From positions 60,901 through 124,900 of the forward strand of contig NZ_JABFFR010000030.1 in the NCBI RefSeq assembly GCF_013423485.1: 64,000 nt of DNA, read 5' to 3'. The notes beneath the pieces were generated by a model, which saw nothing but the letters and a program-made list of their open reading frames with translations, searched no databases and was not told the origin of the DNA. This document shows, piece after piece, positions 8,326 to 17,234 of this stretch; the first letter of the stretch is position 1, and every line of letters begins with the position of its first letter. The DNA is from Azospirillum oleiclasticum (GTDB taxonomy: Bacteria; Pseudomonadota; Alphaproteobacteria; Azospirillales; Azospirillaceae). The translations under genes were made by a program, and so were the position numbers.

Positions 8326-9156
8326 ATGAAGGCGGCGCAGGCTGGGATGAACGAGGCGACGATGGACGCAGAGATCGAGGCCGACGGACCCGGTCCGACG
8401 CCGCGCACCGAGGCGGGATCGCGCTCCGTCAGCCTGGCGGAGACGGCCTACGACCGCATCGAGGAGCTGATCGTCCATTTCACGCTACGGCCCGGCGCCG
8501 ACCTGAAGACGCAGACGGTGCAGGAGATGATCGGGCTCGGCCGCACGCCGACCCATCAGGCGATCCGGCGTTTCGCGGCCGAGACGCTGATCATCATCCG
8601 CCCGCGCGACGGCTTGCAGATCAGCCCCATCGACCTGATGCGGGACCGACGTCTGCTGCGGCTGCGGCGCGACATGGACCGCTTCGTGGTGGAGCTGGCG
8701 GCCGAGCGGCTCAGCGGCAACCACCGCAACCAGCTCCTCCACCTCGCCCAGCGCCTGCGCGACCGGCGCGACGCCATGGACGCGGTTGAGTTCAACGGCT
8801 ACGACCGGGCGCTCGACCAGACCATCCTGGCGGCGGCCGGGGAGCCGTTCCTGGACCGGACGCTGCGCCCGCTTCACATCGTCTTCCGGCGGATCGGCTG
8901 GCTGTACCTCTCGGAGATCGACCGCGAGGTCGGGCTGAAGGAGACCATCGACCGTCACATCGACCTTCTGGAGGCGGTCATCGACCGCAACGCCGCCCGC
9001 GCCAAGGCGGCGTCCGACCTTCTGATCGATTTCGCGGACAGCATGTTCGGACCGTTGGAAACCACCATCGCGCCCGAACTGCTGGACGCGAGCGTGGTGC
9101 CGCTCTACACCGCGACTCCCCGCCGTCAGCCGGGGCGGCAAGCGCCCGTTCCCTAA
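8326..9156 (+). CDS. GntR family transcriptional regulator (FCD type)
   Basis: A 276-residue DNA-binding regulator. A GntR winged helix-turn-helix occupies about residues 35-100 (ETAYDRIEELIVHFTLRPG...GRTPTHQAIRRFA...IIRPRDGLQI), followed by an all-helical ligand-binding domain of the FCD kind. It is transcribed divergently from the sugar-acid/TRAP operon and is its likely repressor, with the ligand being a pathway acid. The start is uncertain: an ATG at 8347 and a TTG at 8299 are in frame. I use 8326 because it is the first ATG and is preceded by a weak purine-rich site. Confidence 0.85.
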   Translation: MKAAQAGMNEATMDAEIEADGPGPTPRTEAGSRSVSLAETAYDRIEELIVHFTLRPGADLKTQTVQEMIGLGRTPTHQAIRRFAAETLIIIRPRDGLQISPIDLMRDRRLLRLRRDMDRFVVELAAERLSGNHRNQLLHLAQRLRDRRDAMDAVEFNGYDRALDQTILAAAGEPFLDRTLRPLHIVFRRIGWLYLSEIDREVGLKETIDRHIDLLEAVIDRNAARAKAASDLLIDFADSMFGPLETTIAPELLDASVVPLYTATPRRQPGRQAPVP

Positions 9157-9215
9157 GGAGCGGGTCGGAACCGGTCGTCATTCCCCTGCGTGGATCGTAC
9201 CCCCGCACCGGCCGG

Positions 9216-9244
9216 TTGACGCTTCATCCGACATAAAATATAAC
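9216..9244 (+). promoter_or_regulatory. Sigma-70-type promoter of the MarR-acetyltransferase pair
   Basis: TTGACG at 9216-9221 and TATAAC at 9239-9244 are separated by 17 bases, close to the housekeeping consensus. The transcript would begin shortly before the ribosome-binding site of the MarR gene. The -10 box overlaps the palindrome at 9238-9253, which suggests repression by blocking polymerase. Confidence 0.65.
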
Positions 9245-9253
9245 ACGTTATAT
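9238..9253. promoter_or_regulatory. MarR-type operator palindrome over the -10 box
   Basis: ATATAAC, two bases, GTTATAT: a perfect 7+2+7 palindrome. MarR proteins usually autoregulate by binding 16-20-bp AT-rich palindromes over their own promoters, exactly as placed here. The match to the gene immediately downstream is inferred from position. Confidence 0.65.
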
Positions 9254-9270
9254 AACAAGGAATGGAAGAC

Positions 9271-9765
9271 ATGGCGCATGATGTCGTCCGCGCGCTCGGC
9301 TATCTCTGTCTCGGCACCCGGCTGCGCCGCATCGGGGAGCAGGTCCAGGCGGATTCGCAGCGCATCATGGATAGCCTGGACGTGCCGCTTCAGGCCGGAC
9401 AATACCCGCTGCTGGCGGCCATCAGCCGGCTGGGACCACTGTCGGTCGGCGAGCTTGCCGAAGCGCTCGGCGTCACCCAGCCGGGCGTGACGCGGGCGGC
9501 CGGGCTGTTGACGAAGGCAGGGTACCTGAAGGTCCGCAAGGGCAAGGACGACCAGCGCATCCGGCGCCTGTCGCTGACCGGGGCGGGCGAAGCGCTGATC
9601 GCCCGGTCGCGCGCGGAGATCTGGCCGATGATCGAGGCGGCCGTGCGTGATGTTTGCGACGGGCTGGAGGGCAGCCTCATTGCCCAACTCGACGGGCTGG
9701 AGGACGCCCTCAAGGAAAAGCCTCTCCACCGCCGTGCGTTCGAGAACGAAGGAAATCGCCGATGA
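9271..9765 (+). CDS. MarR family transcriptional regulator
   Basis: A protein of about 164 residues with a central winged helix-turn-helix (LSVGELAEALGVTQPGVTRAAGLLTKAGYL, then the wing KGKDDQRIRRLSLTGAG) and flanking dimerisation helices. This is the usual MarR size. An in-frame ATG exists at 9262, but the AAGG of the ribosome-binding site almost abuts it, so the ATG at 9271 with about 9 bases of spacing is preferred. It is translationally coupled to the acetyltransferase gene (stop and start overlap in ATGA) and probably controls both through the operator at 9238-9253. The effector ligand is unknown. Confidence 0.88.
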   Translation: MAHDVVRALGYLCLGTRLRRIGEQVQADSQRIMDSLDVPLQAGQYPLLAAISRLGPLSVGELAEALGVTQPGVTRAAGLLTKAGYLKVRKGKDDQRIRRLSLTGAGEALIARSRAEIWPMIEAAVRDVCDGLEGSLIAQLDGLEDALKEKPLHRRAFENEGNRR

Positions 9766-10445
9766 AACACCCGCTCGACCGTCCGATCTGGAGCGCGCTC
9801 ACCACACGGCAGCTCGACTTCGGCGCGGGCACCGGCCTTGCCCGGCGGTATCGCCCCGAATATCTGCCCTTCGCAGCCACCGGGACCGACGATCCCGGGG
9901 CCCTCGCCGACCTTGCCGGTCTTGCGCAGCCCGGCGAAACGCTGTTCTTCCTGATGGCCGATCCCGTCACCCCGTTGCCGGGCTTCGAGGCCACGACGAC
10001 GGCGGACGCCGTGCAGATGATCGCGCAGACGGTGCCGATGCCCGCTGCCGACACCGCCATCGAACCGCTCGGCCCCGACGATGCCGAGGAGATGCTGGCG
10101 CTTGCGACCTTGACGAAGCCGGGGCCGTTCTCGCTGAAATCAGGGATGCTGGGCCGGTTCTGGGGCGTGCGGAAGGATGGCCGCCTGGCCGCCATGGCGG
10201 GCGAGCGCATGAAACAGCCGGGTTTCACCGAACTCAGCGGTGTCTGCACCCATCCGGATTTCCGCGGCGAGGGTTATGCCCGGCGCCTGTCGCTGCATGT
10301 CGCCGCGCGGATTCTGGAGGTGGGCGACCAGCCGTACCTGCATGCGTACGCGGTGAACGATGCGGCCATCAGACTCTACGAATCCATCGGTTTTGCGCTG
10401 CGCAGCACGATGCACGTCGCGGCCCTGCGCAGGATCGGGGCATAG
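9762..10445 (+). CDS. GNAT family N-acetyltransferase (FR47-like)
   Basis: A 227-residue protein whose C-terminal half (about residues 120-225) is a GNAT fold. It contains the acetyl-CoA pyrophosphate loop in VCTHPDFRGEGYARRL and a YAVNDAAIRLYESIGF segment typical of FR47-like enzymes. The N-terminal half is less conserved and may set the substrate. The start overlaps the MarR stop by four bases, indicating one operon and co-regulation. Likely acetylates a small amine or peptide; a detoxification role is suggested by the MarR pairing but not shown. Confidence 0.85.
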   Translation: MKHPLDRPIWSALTTRQLDFGAGTGLARRYRPEYLPFAATGTDDPGALADLAGLAQPGETLFFLMADPVTPLPGFEATTTADAVQMIAQTVPMPAADTAIEPLGPDDAEEMLALATLTKPGPFSLKSGMLGRFWGVRKDGRLAAMAGERMKQPGFTELSGVCTHPDFRGEGYARRLSLHVAARILEVGDQPYLHAYAVNDAAIRLYESIGFALRSTMHVAALRRIGA

Positions 10446-10456
10446 CACCGGCCCCG

Positions 10457-11452
10457 TCACACCACGCAGTCGCAGGTTTCCTGCTGCGCCTCGATCACCG
10501 GGGCGGGCGTTCCGACCTCGCAAACGCCGTCGACATCCTCGCCCTGGAGCAGCGGGCAGCGCTCGAACAGCTCGGCCACCCAGTCCACGAAGACGCGGAC
10601 CTTGGGGGAAAGCTGGCGGTTGTGCGGGTAGACGGCGGAGATGGGCATGCGCCGCGGGCGCCAGTCGCGGAGGATTTCCCGCAACGCCCCGCTGCGCAGG
10701 TGCGGCAGCACCATGAAGCGGCCCGGCTGCAGGATGCCCAGCCCCTCCAGCCCGCAGGTGACGTAGGCGTCGGCGTCGTTGACGGCGACGGTCCCCCCCA
10801 TCGGCACCTCGCGCGTGACGCCGTCGCGCTCGAAGGTCAGGCTCAGGGGCCGCCCCGACCGGCCGCCGAAATACTGCACGGCGGCGTGCCGGTCCAGCTC
10901 GTCCGGCGAGGCCGGTTCCCCATGGGCTGCGAGGTAGGCGGGGCTGGCGCAGGTCACCGGCTGCATGGCGCCGATGCGCCGGGCGATCAGGGTGGAGTCC
11001 GCCAGCTCACCCACCCGGATCACGCAATCCACCCCCTCCTGCACCAGATCGACCGGCCTGTCGCCCATGCCGATCATCAGCTCGATGTCCGGATACTGGT
11101 GGTGGAACTCGTGGATGGAGGGGATGATGACCAGCCGGCCGATCGATCCCGGCATGTCCACCCGCAGCCGCCCGCGCGGCGTCCGGCGGGCGCTGGTGAA
11201 GCCGGCCTCGATCTCGTCCACCTCCGCCAGGATGCGGGTGGCGCCCTCCAGATAGGCCGCGCCGTCCAGCGTCAGGTTGAGGCGGCGCGTCGTGCGCTGG
11301 AGGAGCTGCACGCCGAGCGACGCTTCCAGATTCTGGATCGTCGTCGTGACCGACGCGCGCGGGAGCCCCAGCGTCTCCGCCGCCTTCGAGAAGCTGTTGA
11401 CCTCGACCACGCGGACGAAGACGCGCATGGCGTGCAGCTTGTCCATCGCCAT
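10457..11452 (-). CDS. LysR family transcriptional regulator
   Basis: A 331-residue LysR regulator. The N-terminal helix-turn-helix is at about residues 5-65 (MRVFVRVVEVNSFSKAAETLGLPRASVTTTIQNLEASLGVQLLQRTTRRL), followed by a two-lobed periplasmic-binding-protein-like effector domain. The QRTTRRLNLT junction is typical of the AaeR/DmlR-like subgroup. It converges with the acetyltransferase gene (11 bases apart) and lies downstream of the TRAP operon at 11577-14451 on the same strand, so it may regulate that transporter. The C-terminal tail with two cysteines (QETCDCVV) is unusual. Confidence 0.88.
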   Translation of the reverse strand: MAMDKLHAMRVFVRVVEVNSFSKAAETLGLPRASVTTTIQNLEASLGVQLLQRTTRRLNLTLDGAAYLEGATRILAEVDEIEAGFTSARRTPRGRLRVDMPGSIGRLVIIPSIHEFHHQYPDIELMIGMGDRPVDLVQEGVDCVIRVGELADSTLIARRIGAMQPVTCASPAYLAAHGEPASPDELDRHAAVQYFGGRSGRPLSLTFERDGVTREVPMGGTVAVNDADAYVTCGLEGLGILQPGRFMVLPHLRSGALREILRDWRPRRMPISAVYPHNRQLSPKVRVFVDWVAELFERCPLLQGEDVDGVCEVGTPAPVIEAQQETCDCVV

Positions 11453-11576
11453 CCCTGACCCTGCCCGACCCTGTCCCGCTTCTAACGGTCGCGGCGCCGG
11501 GCTGTCGAGGGCGAAGTGGGGGACCGGCCCCAGTCCCTTCGGAGGGGCAGGTGCCCGCCCCCGTCGCGGCGCCGGT

Positions 11577-12851
11577 TCAGCCGGCCAGGAAATTCGCCGG
11601 CCACAGGACGATCTGCGGCACCAGCGCGATGAGAACGAGCACGACGATGTTGACGAGGTAGAAGGGCACCGAGGCGCGCGACAACCGCTCGATCGACACG
11701 CCCGACACCTGGGCGGTGGCGAACAGGCAGGTGCCGACCGGCGGCGTCGCCAGCCCCATGGCCAGGGCCGCCACCATGAAGATCAGGAAGTGCAGCGGAT
11801 CGACCCCCACCTTCACGGCCGCCGGCATCAGGATGGGGATCAGCATCAGCGCCGCCGCGACGATGTCCATCAGCATCCCCACCGCGAGGAAGATCAGCCC
11901 CATAAGCAGCAGCACGAAGGCGGGATCGGCGGTCAGCGACATGATCGTGCTGGAGGCTTTGGCCGGAAGCTGGTCGATGGTGAACACATAGGTGGCCGCG
12001 CTCGCCACCATCAGGATCAGCAGCACGGTGCCCGCGGTGCGGCCGGCGCCGATCAGCATGCCCGGCAGGTCGGACAGCCGGATTTCGCGGTGGACGAGCA
12101 GCCCGACCAGCAGGGTGTAGAGCACCGCCAGCCCGGCCGCCTCGGTCGGGGTGACGATGCCGGAGAACATGCCGACCAGGATGATCACGGGCGCGCCCAG
12201 CGAAGGCGCGGCGCGGCCGATCGCCCGCAGGCTCTCGCCCAGCCCGGCGCGGCTGTCGCTGCCATAGCCGTTTGCCCGCGACACCAGCGCGTTGTAGACG
12301 AAGAGCGCGACCGCCAGCAGGATGCCCGGCCCCAGCCCGCCGGCCAGTGCCTTGCCCACCGACTGTCCCGCCGCCGCCGCGGCGACGATCACCAGGATGC
12401 TCGGTGGTACCAGCGTCGCCAGTGTGGAGGTGATCAGGGTCAGGGCCGCCGAATAGGGCCGCGGGTACCCGCGCGCGGTCATCTGGCCGATGGTGATGCG
12501 GCCGATGCTGGCGATGTCCGCCACCGATGAGCCGGAGATGCCCCCGAACACGAAGCTGGACAGCACGTTGACGTGCCCCAGCCCGCCCTTCAGCCGGCCG
12601 ACCACCGCCTCGGCCGCGCCGAAGATGCGTTCGGACAGGCCGCCGCGTTCCATGATGTGGCCGGCCAGCACGAACAGAGGCACGGCGATCAGCAGGAAGG
12701 AGTTGATGGAGGTCGACATGGACTGCGCGACCATGGAAAGCGGCAGCTCGTAGTGCCACAGCGTGACGACCGCCCCGAGGCCGAGCGCCACCGCGAGCGG
12801 CACCCCGAGGAAGGACAGGCCGAGGAAGACGGCCAGCAGGAGAAGGCTCAT
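11577..12851 (-). CDS. TRAP transporter large permease (DctM family)
   Basis: A 424-residue hydrophobic inner-membrane protein with the DctM repeat structure, including VPPSILVIV and a symmetric C-terminal half with ATPPVGTCLF. It starts at MSLLLLAVFLGLSFLGVPLAVAL, with its ATG overlapping the stop of the small permease gene by four bases, which implies translational coupling. Together with the genes at 12848 and 13429 it makes a complete TRAP system. The downstream catabolic partner is not adjacent, but the same-strand genes at 14512-17105 probably metabolise the imported acid. Confidence 0.92.
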   Translation of the reverse strand: MSLLLLAVFLGLSFLGVPLAVALGLGAVVTLWHYELPLSMVAQSMSTSINSFLLIAVPLFVLAGHIMERGGLSERIFGAAEAVVGRLKGGLGHVNVLSSFVFGGISGSSVADIASIGRITIGQMTARGYPRPYSAALTLITSTLATLVPPSILVIVAAAAAGQSVGKALAGGLGPGILLAVALFVYNALVSRANGYGSDSRAGLGESLRAIGRAAPSLGAPVIILVGMFSGIVTPTEAAGLAVLYTLLVGLLVHREIRLSDLPGMLIGAGRTAGTVLLILMVASAATYVFTIDQLPAKASSTIMSLTADPAFVLLLMGLIFLAVGMLMDIVAAALMLIPILMPAAVKVGVDPLHFLIFMVAALAMGLATPPVGTCLFATAQVSGVSIERLSRASVPFYLVNIVVLVLIALVPQIVLWPANFLAG

Positions 12852-13432
12852 GATCGGTGCTCCCGGCCCAGGGGGATGGTGTCCGGCGTTGGCTCGGGCG
12901 TGACCGTTCGCTGCGCCCGCTCGTCGGCCAGATCGCGGCGCAGCCCGGCGATGCTCCCGGCTATGGCCAGTGCCGATCCCAGCACGACCGGCGCGGTGGC
13001 GACCCACATGCCGACGCCGAGCACCGGCGACATCTCGCCGAAGGCGATCCGCTGCATCAGCAGGTCCACCGCGTGCCAACCGACGATCGCGAACAGCAGG
13101 ACCGTGCAGGCCGCCGACAGCCAGTGCGGAAAGGCCCGCAGGCCCGGCGGCAGGATGGCGGACAGCATCAGGATGCGGGGATGCTCGCGCGTCCGGAAGC
13201 CCGTCGCCATGCCGAGGAAGGCGGTCCACACGAACAGGAAGCGGGCCAGCTCCTCCGTCCAGGGTGCCGCGAAGCCGAGCAGCCGGCTGGCTGCCTGCCA
13301 CGACACCGAAAACAGCAGCCCCGCCACCACGATGAAGAGCATGGCATCGACCGCCCGCCAGAGCAGGCGGTCGATGCGGGCACCCCGGTCTCCAACCCGG
13401 GCCGCGATCGGGGGGTGCAGGGCCATGGTCAT
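12848..13432 (-). CDS. TRAP transporter small permease (DctQ family)
   Basis: A 194-residue protein with four predicted helices and the DctQ-type segment AAPWTEELARFLFVWTAFLGMATGFRTREHPRI. The N and C termini are polar extensions. Its start codon overlaps the binding-protein stop by four bases and its stop overlaps the large permease start by four, so the three are translated as a coupled unit. An alternative ATG two codons further in is possible. Confidence 0.9.
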   Translation of the reverse strand: MTMALHPPIAARVGDRGARIDRLLWRAVDAMLFIVVAGLLFSVSWQAASRLLGFAAPWTEELARFLFVWTAFLGMATGFRTREHPRILMLSAILPPGLRAFPHWLSAACTVLLFAIVGWHAVDLLMQRIAFGEMSPVLGVGMWVATAPVVLGSALAIAGSIAGLRRDLADERAQRTVTPEPTPDTIPLGREHRS

Positions 13433-14451
13433 GATTTCCCGACGAAGCTCATGGTCTGGCTGAGGAACTCCTTCCCGACCAGCTCGGCGAATTGGGGGTA
13501 GAGGCCGGTCGCGGTCTTCTGCACCTTCTCCAGCTCGCCGGTTTGGAACTCGTTCACCGCCATGCCCTTCTCCTTGAGCTGGGCGACGATGGCGGATTCC
13601 TGCGCGATCTCCTTGGCGTTGCGTTCCCTCACGGTCTGGGCCGCGGCCTCGCGCACCGTGTCGCGCTGGTTCTCCGGGATGCGGCCCCAGGCGGTCTTGC
13701 TGAGCGCCAGGACGTAGGAGTCGGCCACATGCCGTGTCATGTTCAAGTGCTTCTGCACCTCGTAGAAGCGGTTGTTCATCGGCACCTCGACCGGGTTCTC
13801 CTGCCCGTCGATGGCGCCGAGCTGGAGTGCGGTGTAGACCTCGGCGAATGCCATCGGTGTGGGGTTGGCGCCCAGAGCCTGGAAGAGCTGCACGAACAGC
13901 TTGTTGTTCGGCACCCGCAGCTTCAGGCCCTTGAAAGCCTCGGCGGTGGTGATGGCGGTGTTGCGCGTCGTGGTGTTCCGGAAGGTGCGGATCATCAGGC
14001 CCAGCCCCTCGATCCGCAGCCGGTCGAGCGAGGCGAGCAGCGTCTTGCCGGGCGCCCCCTCCAGATAGCCGGTGAGCTGGTCGTAGTCGGAGAACATGTA
14101 GGGCAGGCTGACCGCGTTCATGCGCGGTTCGAAGGACGCGTACACGCTGCTGGCCAGGATCAGACCGTCCAGCGAGCCGCCGCCGAGCTGGTTGATCGCC
14201 GCGTTCTGGTCGTTGCCGAACAGCAGGCCGTCCGGGAAGATCTGGATCGTCACGGCCCCGCCGGTCTTCTCCTTGACCAGCTCCGCGAAACGCGTGGCGG
14301 CCTGCCCGACCGAGGAGCCGGCGGGGTCCGCCACCGCCATGCGCAGCGACACCGCCGCGTTCGCCGGCCGGACGACGGCCAAGGCCGTCGCCCCGGCCCC
14401 GAGCGCCAGCATGGACCGCCGGCTCCAACCCTGTGTCATCAGCTTCCTCAT
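13429..14451 (-). CDS. TRAP transporter substrate-binding protein (DctP family)
   Basis: A 340-residue periplasmic binding protein. Its N terminus carries a twin-arginine-like motif (SRRSMLAL) followed by a hydrophobic stretch and ANAAV, suggesting Tat or Sec export. The DctP body contains the conserved GLKLRVPNN segment with the carboxylate-binding arginine and the FAEVYTALQLGAIDGQENP motif. It is first in its TRAP operon. The HIBADH-type gene ends 60 bases upstream, so the operon may extend from 17105 down to 11577. Confidence 0.92.
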   Translation of the reverse strand: MRKLMTQGWSRRSMLALGAGATALAVVRPANAAVSLRMAVADPAGSSVGQAATRFAELVKEKTGGAVTIQIFPDGLLFGNDQNAAINQLGGGSLDGLILASSVYASFEPRMNAVSLPYMFSDYDQLTGYLEGAPGKTLLASLDRLRIEGLGLMIRTFRNTTTRNTAITTAEAFKGLKLRVPNNKLFVQLFQALGANPTPMAFAEVYTALQLGAIDGQENPVEVPMNNRFYEVQKHLNMTRHVADSYVLALSKTAWGRIPENQRDTVREAAAQTVRERNAKEIAQESAIVAQLKEKGMAVNEFQTGELEKVQKTATGLYPQFAELVGKEFLSQTMSFVGKS

Positions 14452-14511
14452 GGTTTCCTCCCTTGTGCGGCGCCTGGATGGTCCGGCGCCTTCCTCGTGG
14501 TTCGTGTGCGG

Positions 14512-15399
14512 TTACCGGCTCCGTCGTCGCAGTTCGAGGATGACGGCGCTGTGGTCGAGATCGCCGTCGCCGTGCGCCACCATGTCGGCGAACAGCCGGT
14601 CCACCAGCGCGGCGACCGGCAGGTCGAGGCCCAGCCCGTGCGCGAAGGCGAGGGCGGTGGTGGTGTCCTTGACCTGGTACTTGGCCGGTCCGCCGGGTTT
14701 GAAATCGCCCTCGATCATGCGGGTGCCGTGCTGGCGGAGAACGGTGGAGTCGGCGAAGCCGCCGAGCAGCGCCTCCCGCACGCGGGCGGGATCGGCGCCC
14801 CCGCGTTCGGCCAGCAGAAGCGCCTCGGCGACCGCGCAGACGCTGGTGGCGACCATGAGCTGGTTCACCAGCTTGGCGAGCTGCCCCGTGCCGGTGGGGC
14901 CGACATGGGTGGCGCGGCCGAGCGGGGCGAAGAGCGGGGCGGCCTCCTCCACGGTGGCGGCGTCGCCGCCCACCATGATCGCCAGCGTTCCCGCCGCCGC
15001 CCCCCGCTCGCCGCCGGATACCGGGGCGTCGAGGTAGCGCACGCCCCGCGCCGCCGCGCGGGCCGCCTGTGCCCGCGCCGTCTCCACCGGGATGGAGCTC
15101 ATCACCACCAGCGTCGCTCCCGGCCGCATGACGTCGATGACGCCGCCGGGCGCCAGCAGCACCTCGTCGCACACCGGACCGGAACTCAGCATGCAGACGA
15201 CGACGTCGGCCGCCGCCGCCGCGCCGCCGGCGTCATCGGCGACAGACACGCCGTGGGCGCGCAGCGCCTCGGCCTTGTCGGGCGTACGGTTCCACACCGT
15301 CACCCGATGGCCGGCTTCGGCCAGTCGCCGGGCCATGTGGCCGCCCATGATGCCGGTGCCGACCAGCCCGACGGTGCGGGTGTCGATGACCGCACTCAT
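14512..15399 (-). CDS. NAD(P)-dependent 3-hydroxyacid dehydrogenase (HIBADH/tartronate semialdehyde reductase family)
   Basis: A 295-residue beta-hydroxyacid dehydrogenase with the GTGIMGG cofactor motif near residues 14-20, the substrate motif DAPVSGGERGA and the GPTGTGQLAKLVNQ segment carrying the catalytic lysine. Relatives include 3-hydroxyisobutyrate dehydrogenase, tartronate semialdehyde reductase and L-threonate dehydrogenase. It overlaps the ABM-domain gene by four bases and belongs to the operon with the homoserine-dehydrogenase-like gene at 15747. A role in acid-sugar or C4-acid oxidation is likely but the substrate is not identified. Confidence 0.85.
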   Translation of the reverse strand: MSAVIDTRTVGLVGTGIMGGHMARRLAEAGHRVTVWNRTPDKAEALRAHGVSVADDAGGAAAAADVVVCMLSSGPVCDEVLLAPGGVIDVMRPGATLVVMSSIPVETARAQAARAAARGVRYLDAPVSGGERGAAAGTLAIMVGGDAATVEEAAPLFAPLGRATHVGPTGTGQLAKLVNQLMVATSVCAVAEALLLAERGGADPARVREALLGGFADSTVLRQHGTRMIEGDFKPGGPAKYQVKDTTTALAFAHGLGLDLPVAALVDRLFADMVAHGDGDLDHSAVILELRRRSR

Positions 15400-15737
15400 G
15401 GATGGACCCGCCCGGCGAAGCGCACGGGGCGCTCCGCCTCGATCAGCGGCGGGAAGGCCAGCCGGAAGCGGTCGAAATGCGGCGTCCGAAGATGCGCGTC
15501 GAAGGCCTCCCGGCTGTCGTACACCTCGTAGAACAGCACCGCGTCGGGCAGCCCCTCCGGACGGACCACGTCGAACTGGCGGCAGCCCGGCTCGTCGCGG
15601 ACGGAGCAGCGCGCGTCGTCCAGCGCCGCCTCCATAAACGCGGCCATGTGGCCCGCTTTCACCACGAACTCGGCGATGACGACGAAGGCGCCGGCCGGGG
15701 CGCCCCCGGAGGCGCCCTCCGGATGCTGATCGGACAT
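15396..15737 (-). CDS. Antibiotic biosynthesis monooxygenase (ABM) domain protein
   Basis: A small 113-residue dimeric alpha-beta barrel protein of the ABM/YgiN type, recognisable by FVVIAEFVVKAGHMAAFMEAALDDARCSVRDEPGC and the VLFYEVYDSREAFDAHLRTPHF segment. Family members act on quinones or small reactive carbonyls, or as isomerase-like accessory proteins in sugar-acid pathways. It overlaps the HIBADH gene by four bases and follows the oxidoreductase gene by 9 bases, so it is part of the same operon. The actual reaction cannot be stated. Confidence 0.85.
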   Translation of the reverse strand: MSDQHPEGASGGAPAGAFVVIAEFVVKAGHMAAFMEAALDDARCSVRDEPGCRQFDVVRPEGLPDAVLFYEVYDSREAFDAHLRTPHFDRFRLAFPPLIEAERPVRFAGRVHP

Positions 15738-15746
15738 GATGGTCTC

Positions 15747-17105
15747 CTACTTCGTCCCGCCGGGGCGGCCGGACGCTCCCGCCTCCATGGTACGCCGGAG
15801 ATCCACCACGTCGAGATCGTCCACCAGCTCCACGTCGTCGTAGCTCACGATGCAGTCCTTGGCGACCGGCCGCGTCAGCCGTGCGTTGTGGGCGAGGCCG
15901 ATGGGCAGGGCGTGAACGGACAGGCTGCGCGAGGCCGGGATGGCGTTGGCCCACACCGTGTAGCCGCCTTCGCCGTCCAGCCGCTCGCCGGGCTTCAGGT
16001 CGCGCTTGGCCGTCGCCACGGCGTCGCCGCGAAACTCCTTGGCGGTGCCCGTCGCCTCGTTGCGCAGCACCGCGGACAGCACGCTGACCGAGGTCTCCAG
16101 CCCGATGATGTGGAAGGGGCGCCACATGGACGCGTACCAGCCGGACGGATCGGTCAGAAGCCCGTACTGCTTGAAGCAGGCGCGGGTGTACTCGTTGTGC
16201 GCCTTGAAGGTGACGAAGACGCCGTAGCGGATGTTGTTGAACACCTCGCGCCCGTCGGGTTCCTGGCTCGCCGCGATGTCGACCAGCCCGCTGCGCGCCA
16301 TGCGGCCGCCGTCCGCCGCCGGGCGGAAGACGCGGGCGAGGTCGTGCAGGCCCGCCGGCGGGAAGGCCAGCCCGTCGTCGGGGCAGTCCAGCCCGGTGCC
16401 GTTGGCGACCGCCGCCATCTCGATCGCCGCCTTGGTGCCGTCGGTGAAGGAGTTGTACATCTTGGGATTGAAGTCTCCCTTGGCGACCTCCTCCTCGGTC
16501 CAGCCGAAGAAGCCCCACACCGTGTCGGGGGTCGAGTAGCGGTAGCGCGGCTCGAAATTCATGCCCTTGCCGGCGCTGGTCAGCTCGAAGCCGCAGGCGC
16601 GCACCCAATCCACCAGCTCGCAGATCAGCGCCGGCTGGTCGCCGTAGGCCATGGAGTACACGACGCCGCGCTGCCGCGCCCGCTCGGCCAGCAGCGGCCC
16701 GCAGAGCACGTCGGCCTCGACGTTGACCATCACCACATGCTTGCCGCTGTCGATGGCGGCCAGCGCGTGGCGGACGCCGGCGATCGGATGACCGGTCGCC
16801 TCGATCACGCACTCGACCTCGTCGCAGGCCATCAGGGCGGCGGCGTCCGCCGTGACGCAGGTGGTGCCGTCGCGCACCGCGTCGCCGACGCTGCGCGCCT
16901 CGTAACGCTCGCGCGGCCAGCCGACCCGCTCCAGCGCCTGGCGTGCCTTGCCGACGTCCAGATCGACCACGCCGGCCACATGCAGCCCATCGATCTTTTG
17001 CGCCTGCGAAAGAACCATCGATCCGAATTTGCCGGCACCAATGATCCCGATCCGCACGGGCCGTCCGCGGCCGGCTCGCTCCAGAAGTTTTGTCGAGAGA
17101 TTCAC
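15747..17105 (-). CDS. Homoserine-dehydrogenase-like NAD(P) oxidoreductase with C-terminal SAF-like domain
   Basis: A 452-residue protein. The N-terminal Rossmann domain (VRIGIIGAGKFGSMV at about 18-32) is followed by a homoserine-dehydrogenase-like segment (VVMVNVEADVLCGPLL, SMAYGDQPALICELVDWVRACG, SAGKGMNFEPRYR). The C-terminal hundred residues (ATAKRDLKPGERLDGEGGYTVWA...LPIGLAHNARLTRPVAKDCIVSYDDV) look like the SAF domain of sugar-acid dehydratases and sialate synthases. Such proteins occur in catabolic clusters for branched or acid sugars. It starts the operon with the ABM and HIBADH genes and lies downstream of the LysR gene. Substrate unknown. Confidence 0.75.
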   Translation of the reverse strand: MNLSTKLLERAGRGRPVRIGIIGAGKFGSMVLSQAQKIDGLHVAGVVDLDVGKARQALERVGWPRERYEARSVGDAVRDGTTCVTADAAALMACDEVECVIEATGHPIAGVRHALAAIDSGKHVVMVNVEADVLCGPLLAERARQRGVVYSMAYGDQPALICELVDWVRACGFELTSAGKGMNFEPRYRYSTPDTVWGFFGWTEEEVAKGDFNPKMYNSFTDGTKAAIEMAAVANGTGLDCPDDGLAFPPAGLHDLARVFRPAADGGRMARSGLVDIAASQEPDGREVFNNIRYGVFVTFKAHNEYTRACFKQYGLLTDPSGWYASMWRPFHIIGLETSVSVLSAVLRNEATGTAKEFRGDAVATAKRDLKPGERLDGEGGYTVWANAIPASRSLSVHALPIGLAHNARLTRPVAKDCIVSYDDVELVDDLDVVDLRRTMEAGASGRPGGTK

Positions 17106-17234
17106 GTCACATCCTCGCGATTGCTTTGGTGGTGGCTGCGTCTGCTTGGTCGCGCCGGACCACCTGATCGCGGAGTCTAGATGCGAGCGGTGTTGTCGTA
17201 CAATTTAGCTGTCGCGCTCAAAACGTTAGGATAG

